Part shown: in pieces, positions 25,038 to 33,503 of the stretch
Layout of the letters: the number at the start of each line of letters is the position of its first letter
How positions within the stretch are numbered: the stretch's first letter is position 1
Source of the DNA: Allorhizocola rhizosphaerae
GTDB taxonomy: Bacteria; Actinomycetota; Actinomycetes; Mycobacteriales; Micromonosporaceae
Reading direction: 5' to 3'
Assembly: GCF_003426775.1 (NCBI RefSeq)
Contig: NZ_QJUG01000058.1
Coordinates: forward strand, 1 to 41,458
DNA: 41,458 nucleotides
Translations under genes and position numbers: made by a program
Notes under the pieces: generated by a model
What the model was told of the DNA's origin: nothing
Seen by the model: only the letters and a program-made list of their open reading frames with translations
The model's database searches: none

Positions 25038-26504
25038 CTAAACCACCACGCCGTCGATCTGTAGCGTTTGGACGGACGCGGCCGCGAACGGCACGACCAC
25101 GCGCTTGTTGCTGACCCGCATGTCCGACCGCGCGGTGTACCGGTCCGAGCTCGCCGGCACGGTCGACCACCGGGGCACGACACCGTTGGTGCCGCCGCTC
25201 ACCTGGCTGAAGCGGGACAGGTCGAAGGTGAGGGTCTGCGCGGCGCCCGTGTTGACCGCGACGATGACCAGGCGGCGTGCCGCCGGGTCGTAGGCCGCGG
25301 CCGCGTAGCCCACACCCGTGTCGATGACCCGCATGCCCGGCTTGATGTGCCGCGTGAATTGGGCCAGCACATAATATTTCGTCTCTACCGCGCCCGCGCG
25401 CAAGGTGTTGGCGTCGTATCGGATGGCGCCCCAGCCCGCGGTCGGATCCATCACCTGCCAGTAGCACCACGCGGTCGGGTGCAGCCAGCGCCAGTCCAGG
25501 CACAGGTTGCGAGCGGTGGTGATGCCGGTGCCGTCGCTGTCGCCGTGCTCGGAGTTCCAGAGGATCTTGCCAGCCGACCGGGCCTGGTTGTAGACCAGGT
25601 CGCGGCGGCCGCCCGCGCCCTGGTACCCGTGCACGTTGATCTGGCGCACGAGGGCCCTGGTGGCGGTGTCGAAGCTGTTCCAGGTGCTGACGGCCTGGTC
25701 GTAGAGGGACTCGTCGGAGGCGGAGATCAACACTGCGGACAGGCCCTGCCGGTCCAGCTCGGTGCGCATGTGTGCCAGCACGCTGCGCTGCGTGGTCGGG
25801 TCGATGTGGCAACCCTCCTGGGTCCCGTCGGCCCGCCACCAGTTCGCGGACGGCTCGTTGAACGGGTCGACGGTCCGGAAGGTCACGCCCCAGTTGTCGC
25901 GCGCCCGGCGTGCCGTGACCGCCAGGTGCAGGGCGTGCTGGCGATGGTTCCACGATTGCAGGTTGAGCCCGCCGTTGGCAGCGCCGGACGGGTTGTGGTT
26001 CAAGCACATCCACCACATCGGGGAGTTGGCGAACAGCTCGCTCATAGCACCCCGCTGGGTGGCCTTGACCAGCATGGCGCGCTGCTTGACGTCGACGTTC
26101 CAGTTCCACGCCGTCGAGTTGGGGTCCTCGTTGCGCCAGTCCTGCCAGAAGCCCTCGATCTGCTTGAACCGTGGGATGTTCGGCGAGGCCACCATGGTTT
26201 CGCCGTTGACGCTGTTCCAGCTGCAGGCGCCGAGGTTGTAGCGCGCGATGTTCAGGCCGAGGCCCGGCAGGTTGGTGCCGTTGTAGGACACCGTGTTGGT
26301 GGTGAAGAAGATGTCGGCGAAGTCGTCGCGATCGCCGAACACGTTGGCCCACCAGGCTAGCGAGGTCCCCCAACCCTGCCACGCGCCGAAGTCCGCGCCG
26401 GGGTTGATGGCGATGGTGGCGTCGGCACGCGCCGCGCCGTCCGCCAGCGCGCTGCCTACAGCACCCGCTCCTGCCGCCGCGAGGACGGTTCTCCGTGTAA
26501 CCAC
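25038..26504 (-). CDS. Tat-exported GH30-family glycoside hydrolase (likely endo-beta-1,6-galactanase type)
   Basis: 488 residues from GTG 26504 with an excellent GGAGGAG site 4-5 bases upstream. The N-terminus is a twin-arginine signal (VVTRRTVLAAAGAG to ARA). The mature enzyme is a (beta/alpha)8 barrel plus a C-terminal beta domain. The acid/base is probably Glu217 in DPFNEPSANWW and the nucleophile Glu319 in LWNSEHGDSDG, both placed as in GH30. The GWGTSLAWWANVFGD opening and the NVHGYQG block fit the fungal/actinobacterial endo-beta-1,6-galactanase branch. It should act outside the cell on arabinogalactan side chains. A 215-bp gap to the kinase gene shows no feature I can support. Confidence 0.88.
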   Translation of the reverse strand: MVTRRTVLAAAGAGAVGSALADGAARADATIAINPGADFGAWQGWGTSLAWWANVFGDRDDFADIFFTTNTVSYNGTNLPGLGLNIARYNLGACSWNSVNGETMVASPNIPRFKQIEGFWQDWRNEDPNSTAWNWNVDVKQRAMLVKATQRGAMSELFANSPMWWMCLNHNPSGAANGGLNLQSWNHRQHALHLAVTARRARDNWGVTFRTVDPFNEPSANWWRADGTQEGCHIDPTTQRSVLAHMRTELDRQGLSAVLISASDESLYDQAVSTWNSFDTATRALVRQINVHGYQGAGGRRDLVYNQARSAGKILWNSEHGDSDGTGITTARNLCLDWRWLHPTAWCYWQVMDPTAGWGAIRYDANTLRAGAVETKYYVLAQFTRHIKPGMRVIDTGVGYAAAAYDPAARRLVIVAVNTGAAQTLTFDLSRFSQVSGGTNGVVPRWSTVPASSDRYTARSDMRVSNKRVVVPFAAASVQTLQIDGVVV

Positions 26505-26614
26505 GACTCCTCCTGTCAACACGATCGAAACACACCACATCGTCAGACGTCATTGGAGCGGTGTCAAGGACTTCGTCAAAGGGTTGGAAAAAGCCTCCCT
26601 CTATGCTGGCGTGC

Positions 26615-28954
26615 GTGTCGGAACTGACCTTCATGACCCCGGCGGCCACCTGGGACGAGGCGTCGCCGGTCGGCAACGGCCGCCTCGGTGCGATGGTGCA
26701 CGGCGGCTTCCCGCTCGAACGGATCGGCCTCAACGAGGACACGTTCTGGTCGGGACCGGCCGACACCGAGCCGCCGGTCATCCGCGCCGGCCTGCTCGAA
26801 CAGGTGCGCGAGCTGGTGCGGTCCGGGCGAGCGGTCGCGGCCGGCGACCTGCTCCGGCAGACCCAGGGCGGCGACGCCGAGGCTTTCCAACCGGTGGGCG
26901 ATCTCGAAATTCTGCATCTGGTACCGGATGAGCCCGCGGTCTCCTATCGCCGATCGCTGAATCTGCGCGACGGTGTCGCACACGTCGACCGGGATCGACT
27001 ACATCAGCAGGTGCTCAGCAGCGTTGACCATCAGGTGGTGGCGGTCCGGCTGGAGACCGACGATCCGGCCGGCCTGCACGTCAAGCTGCGCTGGGTCACA
27101 CCACAGCAGCGCGCGAGCATCCGCGCGATCGGATCCGACGGCCTCGCCCTGCTCCTCGCGGCGCCCCGGCACATCGTGCCCAATGCCGGAGTCGTCTTCG
27201 ACGACGACCGGCACTCCATCCGGGCCGCAGCACTGTTGCATGTGGACTCCGACGGCGACACGGTGGTCGAAGACGGCACCGTCATCGTCCGCGGCGCCAC
27301 CGGCATCACCGTCTACATCGCCGTCCGCACAGGTTTCGAAGGCTGGGACAGACCGCCCGTTCGCGACTCCGAAGCATGCCTCGCGCTGTGCGCACAAGAC
27401 GTGTCGGCTGCTCGCACGGCTGGCTGGCACGCGATTCGTTCGGCGCACGTTGCCGAGCATCGCGCGCTGATGGACCGGGTCACGCTCACCCTCGACACGC
27501 CGGAGGATCGCACGGATCTGCCGACCGACATGCGGCTGCGGCGGCGCGCCAACGGTGAGCCAGACGAGCAACTCGCCGTGCTCGCGTTCGCGTTTGGGCG
27601 CTACCTGCTGGCCGCCTCGTCCCGCCCTGGCACACAGGCGACACACCTGCAGGGCCTGTGGAACCGCTGGGTGACCCCGCCCTGGAACTGCGACTACACC
27701 GTCAACATCAACACCGAGATGAACTACTGGCCCGCCGAGACCACCGCGCTGGCCGAATGCCACGAGCCCCTGCTGCGCTTGGTGGCCGAGCTGGCACAGG
27801 CCGGACAGGAGACCGCGCGGGCCATCTACGGCGCCAGGGGCTGGACCTGCCACCACAACACGGACCTCTGGCGGATCACCGTGCCGGTCGGCCGGGGACT
27901 CGGCGATCCAATGTGGTCACAGTGGCCGATGGGCGGCGCCTGGCTCGTCACCCATCTGGCCGAGCACTGGCGCTTCGGCCGCGATCTCGGCTTCCTCGCC
28001 GAGGCTCTCCCGATCGCGACCGGCGCGGCGCTGTTCGTGCTCGACCTCCTCGTCGAAAACGCGGACGGTCAGCTGGTCACGTCGCCCTCGACCAGCCCGG
28101 AAAACCAGTTCCACACCGACGATGGCCCGGCCAGTGTCGATATCGGTACGGCAATGGACCGCACGCTGGCCCGGGAACTGTTCGAGTTCCTCATCGAGGC
28201 CGAAACAGCGCTCGAATCCGCCGGACGCTTGGTGCCACCCGACACGAAGGCCGCCATCAAAGAGGCCCGCGAGGCCCTCCCCCGCCTCGCTCCCCTCCAG
28301 ATCGGCGCACAGGGCCAAATCCTGGAATGGTCAGCCGAATACCCCGAGGTCGAACCGCGCCACCGCCACGTCTCCCACCTCGTGGGCATCTACCCTGGAC
28401 GCGTCGCTACGGCCGACCCAAAACTCCACGCGGCAGCACGCCGCTCACTCGAACTACGCCGAGACGCCGGCACCGGATGGTCCATCGCTTGGAAAATCGG
28501 CCTCTGGGCCCGGCTCGGCGACGGTGATGCCGCACACCGGCTGATCGGCGAATACCTGACCCCCGTCGAATACGACTCGTCCGGCCACGGCGGTGTTTAT
28601 CCGTCCCTGCTCTGCGCACATCCGCCGTTCCAGATCGACGGCAACTTCGGTGTCACGGCGGCGATCGCCGAAATGCTTGTGCAAAGCCACGGCATCGACG
28701 ACGGCCTCCCGGTCATCGACATCCTGCCCGCCCTGCCCGCCCAATGGCCGTCCGGTCGCGTCACCGGCCTGCGCGCCCGCGGTGGGATCACCATCGTCGA
28801 CCTCACCTGGTCCGACGGCGCCCCGACCAGCCTCGTGCTCAGCGCCACCACCGACACCAGCGTCATAGTCCGCTGGCACGACCACACCCACAGCCCTCAC
28901 GAACACCACCTCACCCTTACCCCCACCCTCGTCCCCGTCCTCCCGCGGCACTAA
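26615..28954 (+). CDS. GH95-family glycoside hydrolase (alpha-L-fucosidase / alpha-L-galactosidase)
   Basis: 779 residues. The N-terminal beta domain begins SELTFMTPAATWDEASPVGNGRLGAMVHGG and contains NEDTFWSG, the GH95 signature. The (alpha/alpha)6 barrel holds NINTEMNYWPAE (Asn364 and Asn366, which activate the water), SPSTSPENQF (Glu496, the acid) and PFQIDGNFGVTAAIAEML (Asp675). These match the inverting mechanism known for 1,2-alpha-L-fucosidase. The GTG at 26615 gives the usual VSELTF start; TATGCT (26602-26607) would place a leaderless transcript there. ATG 26603 is an alternative. No signal peptide is present, so it probably acts on imported oligosaccharides. The divergent GH30 partner suggests use of fucosylated or galactosylated plant arabinogalactan. 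Confidence 0.92.
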   Translation: MSELTFMTPAATWDEASPVGNGRLGAMVHGGFPLERIGLNEDTFWSGPADTEPPVIRAGLLEQVRELVRSGRAVAAGDLLRQTQGGDAEAFQPVGDLEILHLVPDEPAVSYRRSLNLRDGVAHVDRDRLHQQVLSSVDHQVVAVRLETDDPAGLHVKLRWVTPQQRASIRAIGSDGLALLLAAPRHIVPNAGVVFDDDRHSIRAAALLHVDSDGDTVVEDGTVIVRGATGITVYIAVRTGFEGWDRPPVRDSEACLALCAQDVSAARTAGWHAIRSAHVAEHRALMDRVTLTLDTPEDRTDLPTDMRLRRRANGEPDEQLAVLAFAFGRYLLAASSRPGTQATHLQGLWNRWVTPPWNCDYTVNINTEMNYWPAETTALAECHEPLLRLVAELAQAGQETARAIYGARGWTCHHNTDLWRITVPVGRGLGDPMWSQWPMGGAWLVTHLAEHWRFGRDLGFLAEALPIATGAALFVLDLLVENADGQLVTSPSTSPENQFHTDDGPASVDIGTAMDRTLARELFEFLIEAETALESAGRLVPPDTKAAIKEAREALPRLAPLQIGAQGQILEWSAEYPEVEPRHRHVSHLVGIYPGRVATADPKLHAAARRSLELRRDAGTGWSIAWKIGLWARLGDGDAAHRLIGEYLTPVEYDSSGHGGVYPSLLCAHPPFQIDGNFGVTAAIAEMLVQSHGIDDGLPVIDILPALPAQWPSGRVTGLRARGGITIVDLTWSDGAPTSLVLSATTDTSVIVRWHDHTHSPHEHHLTLTPTLVPVLPRH

Positions 28955-29105
28955 CTTCATGATCAACCTCATTGGCCGGTCAACGCGGCACGCCACGACT
29001 CCACTGTGGACACCCCAGAGTTCTTGGGTTCGGGATTACTGAAGCGATCCCTACGTCGAACTGGAGCGGTGGTGGGCTTGATGTGCTTGCGCATTGGTTT
29101 TGCGT

Positions 29106-29642
29106 TCAGAAACCCGAGGCGATGAACGACCAGTTCTGCGGGAATCCGATGTCCGCCAGCCACGTGACGGCTTGGGGTGGGAAGTCGGGCCAGGTGCGCA
29201 GCGCTTCATGCCGCCGGTTGAGCCTGCGGTCGAGGAAGCGTTGTGTGCGGATGAGCCCGTCGGTGGCTTCGGCGGGTGTCATTGCGCCGCGTGCGGCTGC
29301 TGCCGCGTATTCATCGAGGTCGAGGACGCGGTAGGGGTGGTCAGGAGGTCCGACGATGACGTCGATCCACAGGTCTTCGACGATCACCTCGTCATTCGCT
29401 TCGGTCACCCTGACCAGATCGCAGTACCACCAGCCTTGTTGCTCAGCGGGGAAGATGACCGGCTGGTTGATCTGGAACCCGTCGTCGAGCAGGACGAAGC
29501 TGCGCTGTCGGTAGTGTGTTCCGTTCAGCTCGAATCCCCAGTCATAGACGATCACATCGTCGAGCCGGCGTCCTTCGGCACGCACTCTGTGGTCGCGGAT
29601 GACCGTCACACGAGTCAGCGCCGCTGCGGGGTCGTCAGTCAC
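29106..29642 (-). CDS. DUF402 (FomD-like) domain protein
   Basis: 178 residues from GTG 29642. The DUF402 pattern is clear: VIVYDWGFELNGTHYRQRSFVLLDDGFQINQPVIFP, WWYCDLVRVTEANDEVIVEDLWIDVIVGPPDHPYRVLDLDEY. FomD-type DUF402 proteins hydrolyse nucleotidyl-phosphonate or nucleoside phosphate compounds using metal ions bound by the conserved acidic YD and D-x-D residues. Here the substrate is unknown. It lies 144 bp downstream of the AhpD-like gene on the same strand, so co-transcription is possible. It is convergent with GH95 across 151 bp of lower GC in which I see no gene. Confidence 0.85.
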   Translation of the reverse strand: MTDDPAAALTRVTVIRDHRVRAEGRRLDDVIVYDWGFELNGTHYRQRSFVLLDDGFQINQPVIFPAEQQGWWYCDLVRVTEANDEVIVEDLWIDVIVGPPDHPYRVLDLDEYAAAAARGAMTPAEATDGLIRTQRFLDRRLNRRHEALRTWPDFPPQAVTWLADIGFPQNWSFIASGF

Positions 29643-29786
29643 GGCACGCAGCTTCCCATGGTTGCTCTCAAGCTCGCATCGGCTATTGCGTGGGCCCGTT
29701 GAAGTCGGGGTGGCCGACGGTTTTGAGCTGTTGGGACTCAGCCCGAACAAGCGGCGGCCGGTGCAGCGTCATCGCGACCTTCCCCA

Positions 29787-30260
29787 TCACCGACCGGCCG
29801 CCTGCCGGCTGCCGCGCGCCTGCTGGCGTGTGGGTGCGTTGAGGCGGTTGAAGGCGTTGGTGACGGCGATGTTGAGCAGCAGCCCTGCGAGCTCCCTCTG
29901 GTCGAAGTACTTGGCGGCCATATCCCAGACCTCATCTGGTACGGCGTCGGGCCTGTCGGCGAGCCGGGTGACCGCCTCGGTCAGGGCCAGCGCCGCGCGT
30001 TCCTCGTCGCTGAACCAGGGTGTCTCGCGCCATGCGGCGACGGTGTCGACCTGTTCGTCGGTGGCGCCGTGCATGCGCAACTGCTGGGCGCCCCCGGCCA
30101 CGCACGGGCTGCAGCCGTTGATCTGGCTGGCCCGCAGATGGCTCAGCGCCAGCAGTTTGCCGTCCACGCCGCAGCCTTGAACGGCGTGGTTCACGGCGAT
30201 CAGTGCCTGCATCGCCTCGGGGATCAGGATCGCGGGGTTCGGCATGCGCTCGATTGACAT
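29787..30260 (-). CDS. AhpD-like carboxymuconolactone decarboxylase-family protein
   Basis: 157 residues from ATG 30260, with AAGGAG 7 bases upstream. The CMD/AhpD helix and redox motif are present: LALSHLRASQINGCSPCVAGGAQQLRMHG, with Cys50 and Cys53 as the CxxC pair and the following histidine. Later DEERAALALTEAVTRL and NIAVTNAFNRLN are typical of the peroxidase-related AhpD subgroup. A peroxide or alkylhydroperoxide reduction role is likely but unproven. Its promoter carries the heptamer element (30299-30352) shared with the DUF1801 gene, and it is divergent from an NB-ARC/TPR regulator. Confidence 0.9.
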   Translation of the reverse strand: MSIERMPNPAILIPEAMQALIAVNHAVQGCGVDGKLLALSHLRASQINGCSPCVAGGAQQLRMHGATDEQVDTVAAWRETPWFSDEERAALALTEAVTRLADRPDAVPDEVWDMAAKYFDQRELAGLLLNIAVTNAFNRLNAPTRQQARGSRQAAGR

Positions 30261-30298
30261 GGCTTGCTCCTTAGCCGTGCGTGCGTGGTGACGAGAGT

Positions 30299-30352
30299 CA
30301 TCCGACCACCAGCAGGCCCCGGCGCGCTCCCTCCATGGGACACCGTGGGACA
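30299..30352 (-). promoter_or_regulatory. Shared promoter element, copy A (tandem TGTCCCA heptamers)
   Basis: Read on the minus strand towards the AhpD-like gene: TGTCCCA-cgg-TGTCCCA-tgg (30352-30333), 22 bp of unrelated sequence, then GGTGGTCGGATG (30310-30299), 38 bp before the ATG. Copy B before the DUF1801 gene has the same parts at the same spacing. The heptamers lie upstream of a region without a good -35, which suggests an activator-dependent promoter. They are also about 70-85 bp before the divergent regulator gene. Confidence 0.75.
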
Positions 30353-30418
30353 GACGAGACAAGGTCTAGCAGCGGAAACGCGGCTGAGCGCGGTCATCGT
30401 GGGCTGGGACGGGGTACC

Positions 30419-32653
30419 GTGTTGCAGGTGTCGAGGGTCCAAGATCGCCTGGTCGCCCAGCTCACCAAGCTGAAGGAGCTGAGCGGGCTCAGCCTGCGCA
30501 ACCTCGCGCGCCAGTCGGGCCTGAGCAGTTCGTCCCTGTCTCGCTACCTGACCGGCCAACTGGTGCCGCCGTGGGAAGCCGTGGTGGCGCTGTGCCGGGT
30601 CGTGGGCCGCGATCCCCGCCCGCTGCGGGCGTTGTGGGCTGAGGCGTCCAAGGCGGGAGCGGCACCGGCCCCGCGCAGGAATGACCTTCCGGCCGACCTG
30701 TTGGACTTCACCGGACGCGAGGCGGAGTCGGCGCGGGTGGCGCAGCTGCTGCGCACCACCGGCGCGGTCGTGATCGACGGCATGGCGGGCGTGGGAAAGA
30801 CAAGCCTCGCCGTGCATGTCGCGCACCGGCTCGCTCCGTCCTTTCCAGACGGTGCGATTTGCCTTGACCTCCAAGGCTTCACGCCCGGCCAGGAGCCACT
30901 GGAGCCGTCGGCCGCACTGGGGCGGTTGCTGGGCGCGCTCGGTGTCTCACATCCCCCGGCCGACGCGACCGAGCGTGCCGCACTCTGGCGCTCGGAACTG
31001 TCCCGTCGGCGGGCGCTGGTCGTGCTCGACAACGCGGTGGACGCGGAGCACGTGCGTCCGCTCCTCCCAGGAGCGGGGAAGTCCGCGGTTCTGGTCACCA
31101 GCCGAAACCGGTTGGTCGACCTCGACGCACTCGCGCCGGTCTCGCTGGAGCCACTGCCCAATGAGGACGCGGCGTCGCTGTTCGGCCGGGCGTCCGGGGT
31201 CGACCTGACCGAACCGGAGGCGGTCACTCAGGTGCTGCGGCAGTGCGGCGGGCTTCCGCTGGCGCTGCGGATGGCGGGGGCCAGGCTTCGCCACCGTCCG
31301 GGTTGGACAATCGCGGTGCTTGCCGAGCGGTTGCGCGACAACGCCGGCCGGTTCGACTCCGTGTTCGGCATGTCGCTGCACCAGCTCGATGCCGTGCAGC
31401 GCCGTGTTTTCCGGTTACTCGGAATTTTTCCCGGTACCGATTTCGACGCGGCGGCGGCCTGCGCGCTCACTGACCTGACCCCCGACCGCGTCAACGCCGC
31501 ACTCGAAGAATTGGTGGACGCGCATTTGGTACAAGAGCCATCCCCCGGCCGATACCGGCTGCACGACCTGATCCGGCGCTACGCGGCCGACCTCGCCGCC
31601 GAGGAGGAGCCAGACCCCGACGCCGCCCTGCAGCGGGTGCTGAACCACTATCTGGCGCAGGCCGTCGCCCGCGATCGGATGCTGCCGCTCCAGCAGCGCA
31701 AGGAGACCTCACCTGGCGACCCGGCCAAGGCCATGGCGTGGTTCGACCTCGAATATCCCAACCTGATCGCCTGCTTCGACACGGCGGTGCGGCTCGGCGC
31801 GGACGAGGTGGTGGCCGAGCTGCCGCAGACCATGCGAGCCTGGTTCTTCCGGCACCGCGGCACCGACGACCAGCTGCGCCTGCTGGACGCAGCCGCGGCC
31901 GCAGCCGCACGCCTCGGCCGCGACCAGCAGCGGGCCTCGCTGCTCATGGACCTCGGCTTCGCCCGCGCCGCGGCCGGACGTCTCGCGGAGGCACTCGCCG
32001 CCTACGAACTGGCCGGACAGTCCGGTTTGGACGACGACCAACTCGCCGCCGCGCTCGCCCTGCGCACCGGCTTCGTACTGCGTGATCTCGGCGACCTCGA
32101 AGCCGCACAGGCTCAATTCCGGCTGGCACAAGGTTTGTTCGAGAAGACGGGAAATCGCGGTGGGCGGTCCCAGGCGCTGGCCTTCGACGGATGGGTGACC
32201 CTGCACCTCGGCCGGCCGCAGGAAGCCGCCGAACTCGCCCGTGCCTCAGTGGCGCTGGCCGATGGGCCCGCCCGGATAACCGGGCTGGGCACACTCGGTG
32301 TCACGCTGGCGTCGGAAGACCCGGCAGAGTCGCTGAGAACGCTGCACGAGGCTTTGCAACTGGCAGAGCTGCCGCACAACAAGGCCTGGTGCCACAACAA
32401 TCTCGCGGTGGCGCTTCGCATCATGGGCTCGCTCGGCGAGGCACTCGAACACCATCGACAGGCCTTCGAGTTGCTGGAGCCACTTGCCGAGGCGCAACTT
32501 GAGTTCGAGTTTCTGCATGCCTATGCCGAGACGTGCCGCGCGGCGGGTCGTCACGATGAGGCACTCGCATCGCACGAGCGCGCCCTCTCGCTGGCACAAA
32601 AGCTCGGGCGAGAGCCGGCCAAAGCCGGCTCCCCCGAAGAGTCCGCCACCTAG
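30419..32653 (+). CDS. STAND regulator: HTH, NB-ARC ATPase and TPR repeats
   Basis: 744 residues. HTH of XRE type at about 24-46 (LSLRNLARQSGLSSSSLSRYLTG). NB-ARC ATPase from about 100: FTGREAESARVAQLL, P-loop GMAGVGKTS near 121-129, VVLDNAVDAEHVRPLLPG, TSRN and GGLPLALRMAGA. A winged-helix block near 330 (VFRLLGIFPG) and HDLIRRYAA follow, then TPR-like helices from about 470 to the end (for example DRAALAAYELAGQSG-type units and HHRQAFELLEPLAE). Such proteins act as signal-dependent transcription switches. The start is uncertain; GTG 30419 gives VLQVSRVQDRLV, and GTG 30428 is possible. Its natural targets are the divergent AhpD-like gene and perhaps DUF1801 through the shared heptamers. Its stop is 4 bp from the DUF1801 stop. 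Confidence 0.88.
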   Translation: MLQVSRVQDRLVAQLTKLKELSGLSLRNLARQSGLSSSSLSRYLTGQLVPPWEAVVALCRVVGRDPRPLRALWAEASKAGAAPAPRRNDLPADLLDFTGREAESARVAQLLRTTGAVVIDGMAGVGKTSLAVHVAHRLAPSFPDGAICLDLQGFTPGQEPLEPSAALGRLLGALGVSHPPADATERAALWRSELSRRRALVVLDNAVDAEHVRPLLPGAGKSAVLVTSRNRLVDLDALAPVSLEPLPNEDAASLFGRASGVDLTEPEAVTQVLRQCGGLPLALRMAGARLRHRPGWTIAVLAERLRDNAGRFDSVFGMSLHQLDAVQRRVFRLLGIFPGTDFDAAAACALTDLTPDRVNAALEELVDAHLVQEPSPGRYRLHDLIRRYAADLAAEEEPDPDAALQRVLNHYLAQAVARDRMLPLQQRKETSPGDPAKAMAWFDLEYPNLIACFDTAVRLGADEVVAELPQTMRAWFFRHRGTDDQLRLLDAAAAAAARLGRDQQRASLLMDLGFARAAAGRLAEALAAYELAGQSGLDDDQLAAALALRTGFVLRDLGDLEAAQAQFRLAQGLFEKTGNRGGRSQALAFDGWVTLHLGRPQEAAELARASVALADGPARITGLGTLGVTLASEDPAESLRTLHEALQLAELPHNKAWCHNNLAVALRIMGSLGEALEHHRQAFELLEPLAEAQLEFEFLHAYAETCRAAGRHDEALASHERALSLAQKLGREPAKAGSPEESAT
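32612..32631. terminator. GC-rich hairpin at the end of the STAND regulator gene
   Basis: GAGCCGGC (32612-32619), CAAA, GCCGGCTC (32624-32631): perfect 8-bp stem with a 4-nt loop. It lies within the last 14 codons, about 20 bp before two convergent stops that are only 4 bp apart. It can stop transcripts from both sides, although there is no T-run, so termination efficiency is uncertain. Confidence 0.55.
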
Positions 32654-32657
32654 GGGT

Positions 32658-33107
32658 TCAGCGCACCGCCTGCTTCACGAGGGCGGCGACCTTCTTCTCG
32701 CCGGCCGCGGTCAACGCCGGCAGGGCGAACGAAGTGGCCCACATGGCACCGTCATCGAGCTTGGCCACATCACTGAAACAGAGCGTCGCGTACCGCGTCT
32801 TGAATTTGTCCGCGGGCTGGAAGTGGCACACAATCTTGCCGTCCTTCGCATACGCGGGCATCCCATACCACAGCTTCGCCGTCAGCGACGGTGCACTGGC
32901 CTTGATGATGGCGTGCAGCCGCTCACCGATGGCCCGGTCCGACTCCGGCATCTCAGCCAGCTTCGCCAGCACCTCAGCCTCGGTGTCCACCTTGGCACCG
33001 CGCGGGCGCCGGGCAGCCGCCTTCAGCTCCTTGGCGCGCTCCTTCATCGCACTGCGCTCCGCGTCGGTGAACCCGTCATAGGTCTCGGCGGTCTTCGTCG
33101 TGGCCAT
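32658..33107 (-). CDS. DUF1801 / YdhG-like protein
   Basis: 149 residues from ATG 33107, with AAGGAGA 6 bases upstream. After a charged Lys-rich N-terminus comes the DUF1801 core: ERLHAIIKASAPSLTAKLWYGMPAYAKDGKIVCHFQPADKFKTRYATLCFSDVAKL. The family includes YdhG, proposed as an intracellular iron chaperone related to frataxin; evidence for that in actinobacteria is thin. Its promoter carries copy B of the heptamer element, and the leader has CTGTC-AGGAA-GACAG. It is convergent with the first STAND regulator and divergent from the SARP regulator. Confidence 0.87.
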   Translation of the reverse strand: MATTKTAETYDGFTDAERSAMKERAKELKAAARRPRGAKVDTEAEVLAKLAEMPESDRAIGERLHAIIKASAPSLTAKLWYGMPAYAKDGKIVCHFQPADKFKTRYATLCFSDVAKLDDGAMWATSFALPALTAAGEKKVAALVKQAVR

Positions 33108-33144
33108 GTCATGTCTCCTTCATCGCTGTCTTCCTGACAGGAGC

Positions 33145-33198
33145 CATCTGACCACCGGCCCGGCAACCCCCGCACCGTCCGTGGGACACCATGGGACA
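33145..33198 (-). promoter_or_regulatory. Shared promoter element, copy B (tandem TGTCCCA heptamers)
   Basis: On the minus strand: TGTCCCA-tgg-TGTCCCA-cgg (33198-33179), 22 bp, GGTGGTCAGATG (33156-33145), 37 bp before the DUF1801 ATG. All spacings equal those of copy A (30299-30352), and similarity runs on to GTCA after the GGTGGTC block. The intervening 22 bp differ, so the matching blocks are under selection or recently shared. A further single TGGGACA is at 33251-33257. Confidence 0.75.
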
Positions 33199-33200
33199 CC

Positions 33201-33503
33201 CGTCACACCGCCTACCTGCACAAACAACCACTCACCAGCGCGGCCCAGCTTGGGACAGCTGGGTGGCAACCCTGGCACGGCCTCCGGGTTTGCCGTCCCG
33301 CAGTTGCCAGAAGGCACGACAAGGCGGCTGGGCAGGATGATCGCCGCAGCATGAACTGCGGGCAGGGGCGGCGGCCGATGCCCATGCCGCGCCCGAGAGG
33401 TCGTCGACGCGTTCTTCGCGGCGGCCGCGGACTGACCGCCCCAGCCTGGCCGGCCAGCTCGTGCCGTCATGGGGTCGCGTGACCGCATGACAAAATCGGC
33501 CGG
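33201..33503. other. Intergenic region before the SARP gene
   Basis: No convincing gene: short frames here lack a ribosome site and family features. Near the right end CAAAAT (33491-33496) could be a -10 that puts transcription at about the SARP GTG (33504), hence a leaderless message. A single TGGGACA (33251-33257) recalls the heptamer of the element just to the left. The rest is GC-rich spacer. Confidence 0.5.
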
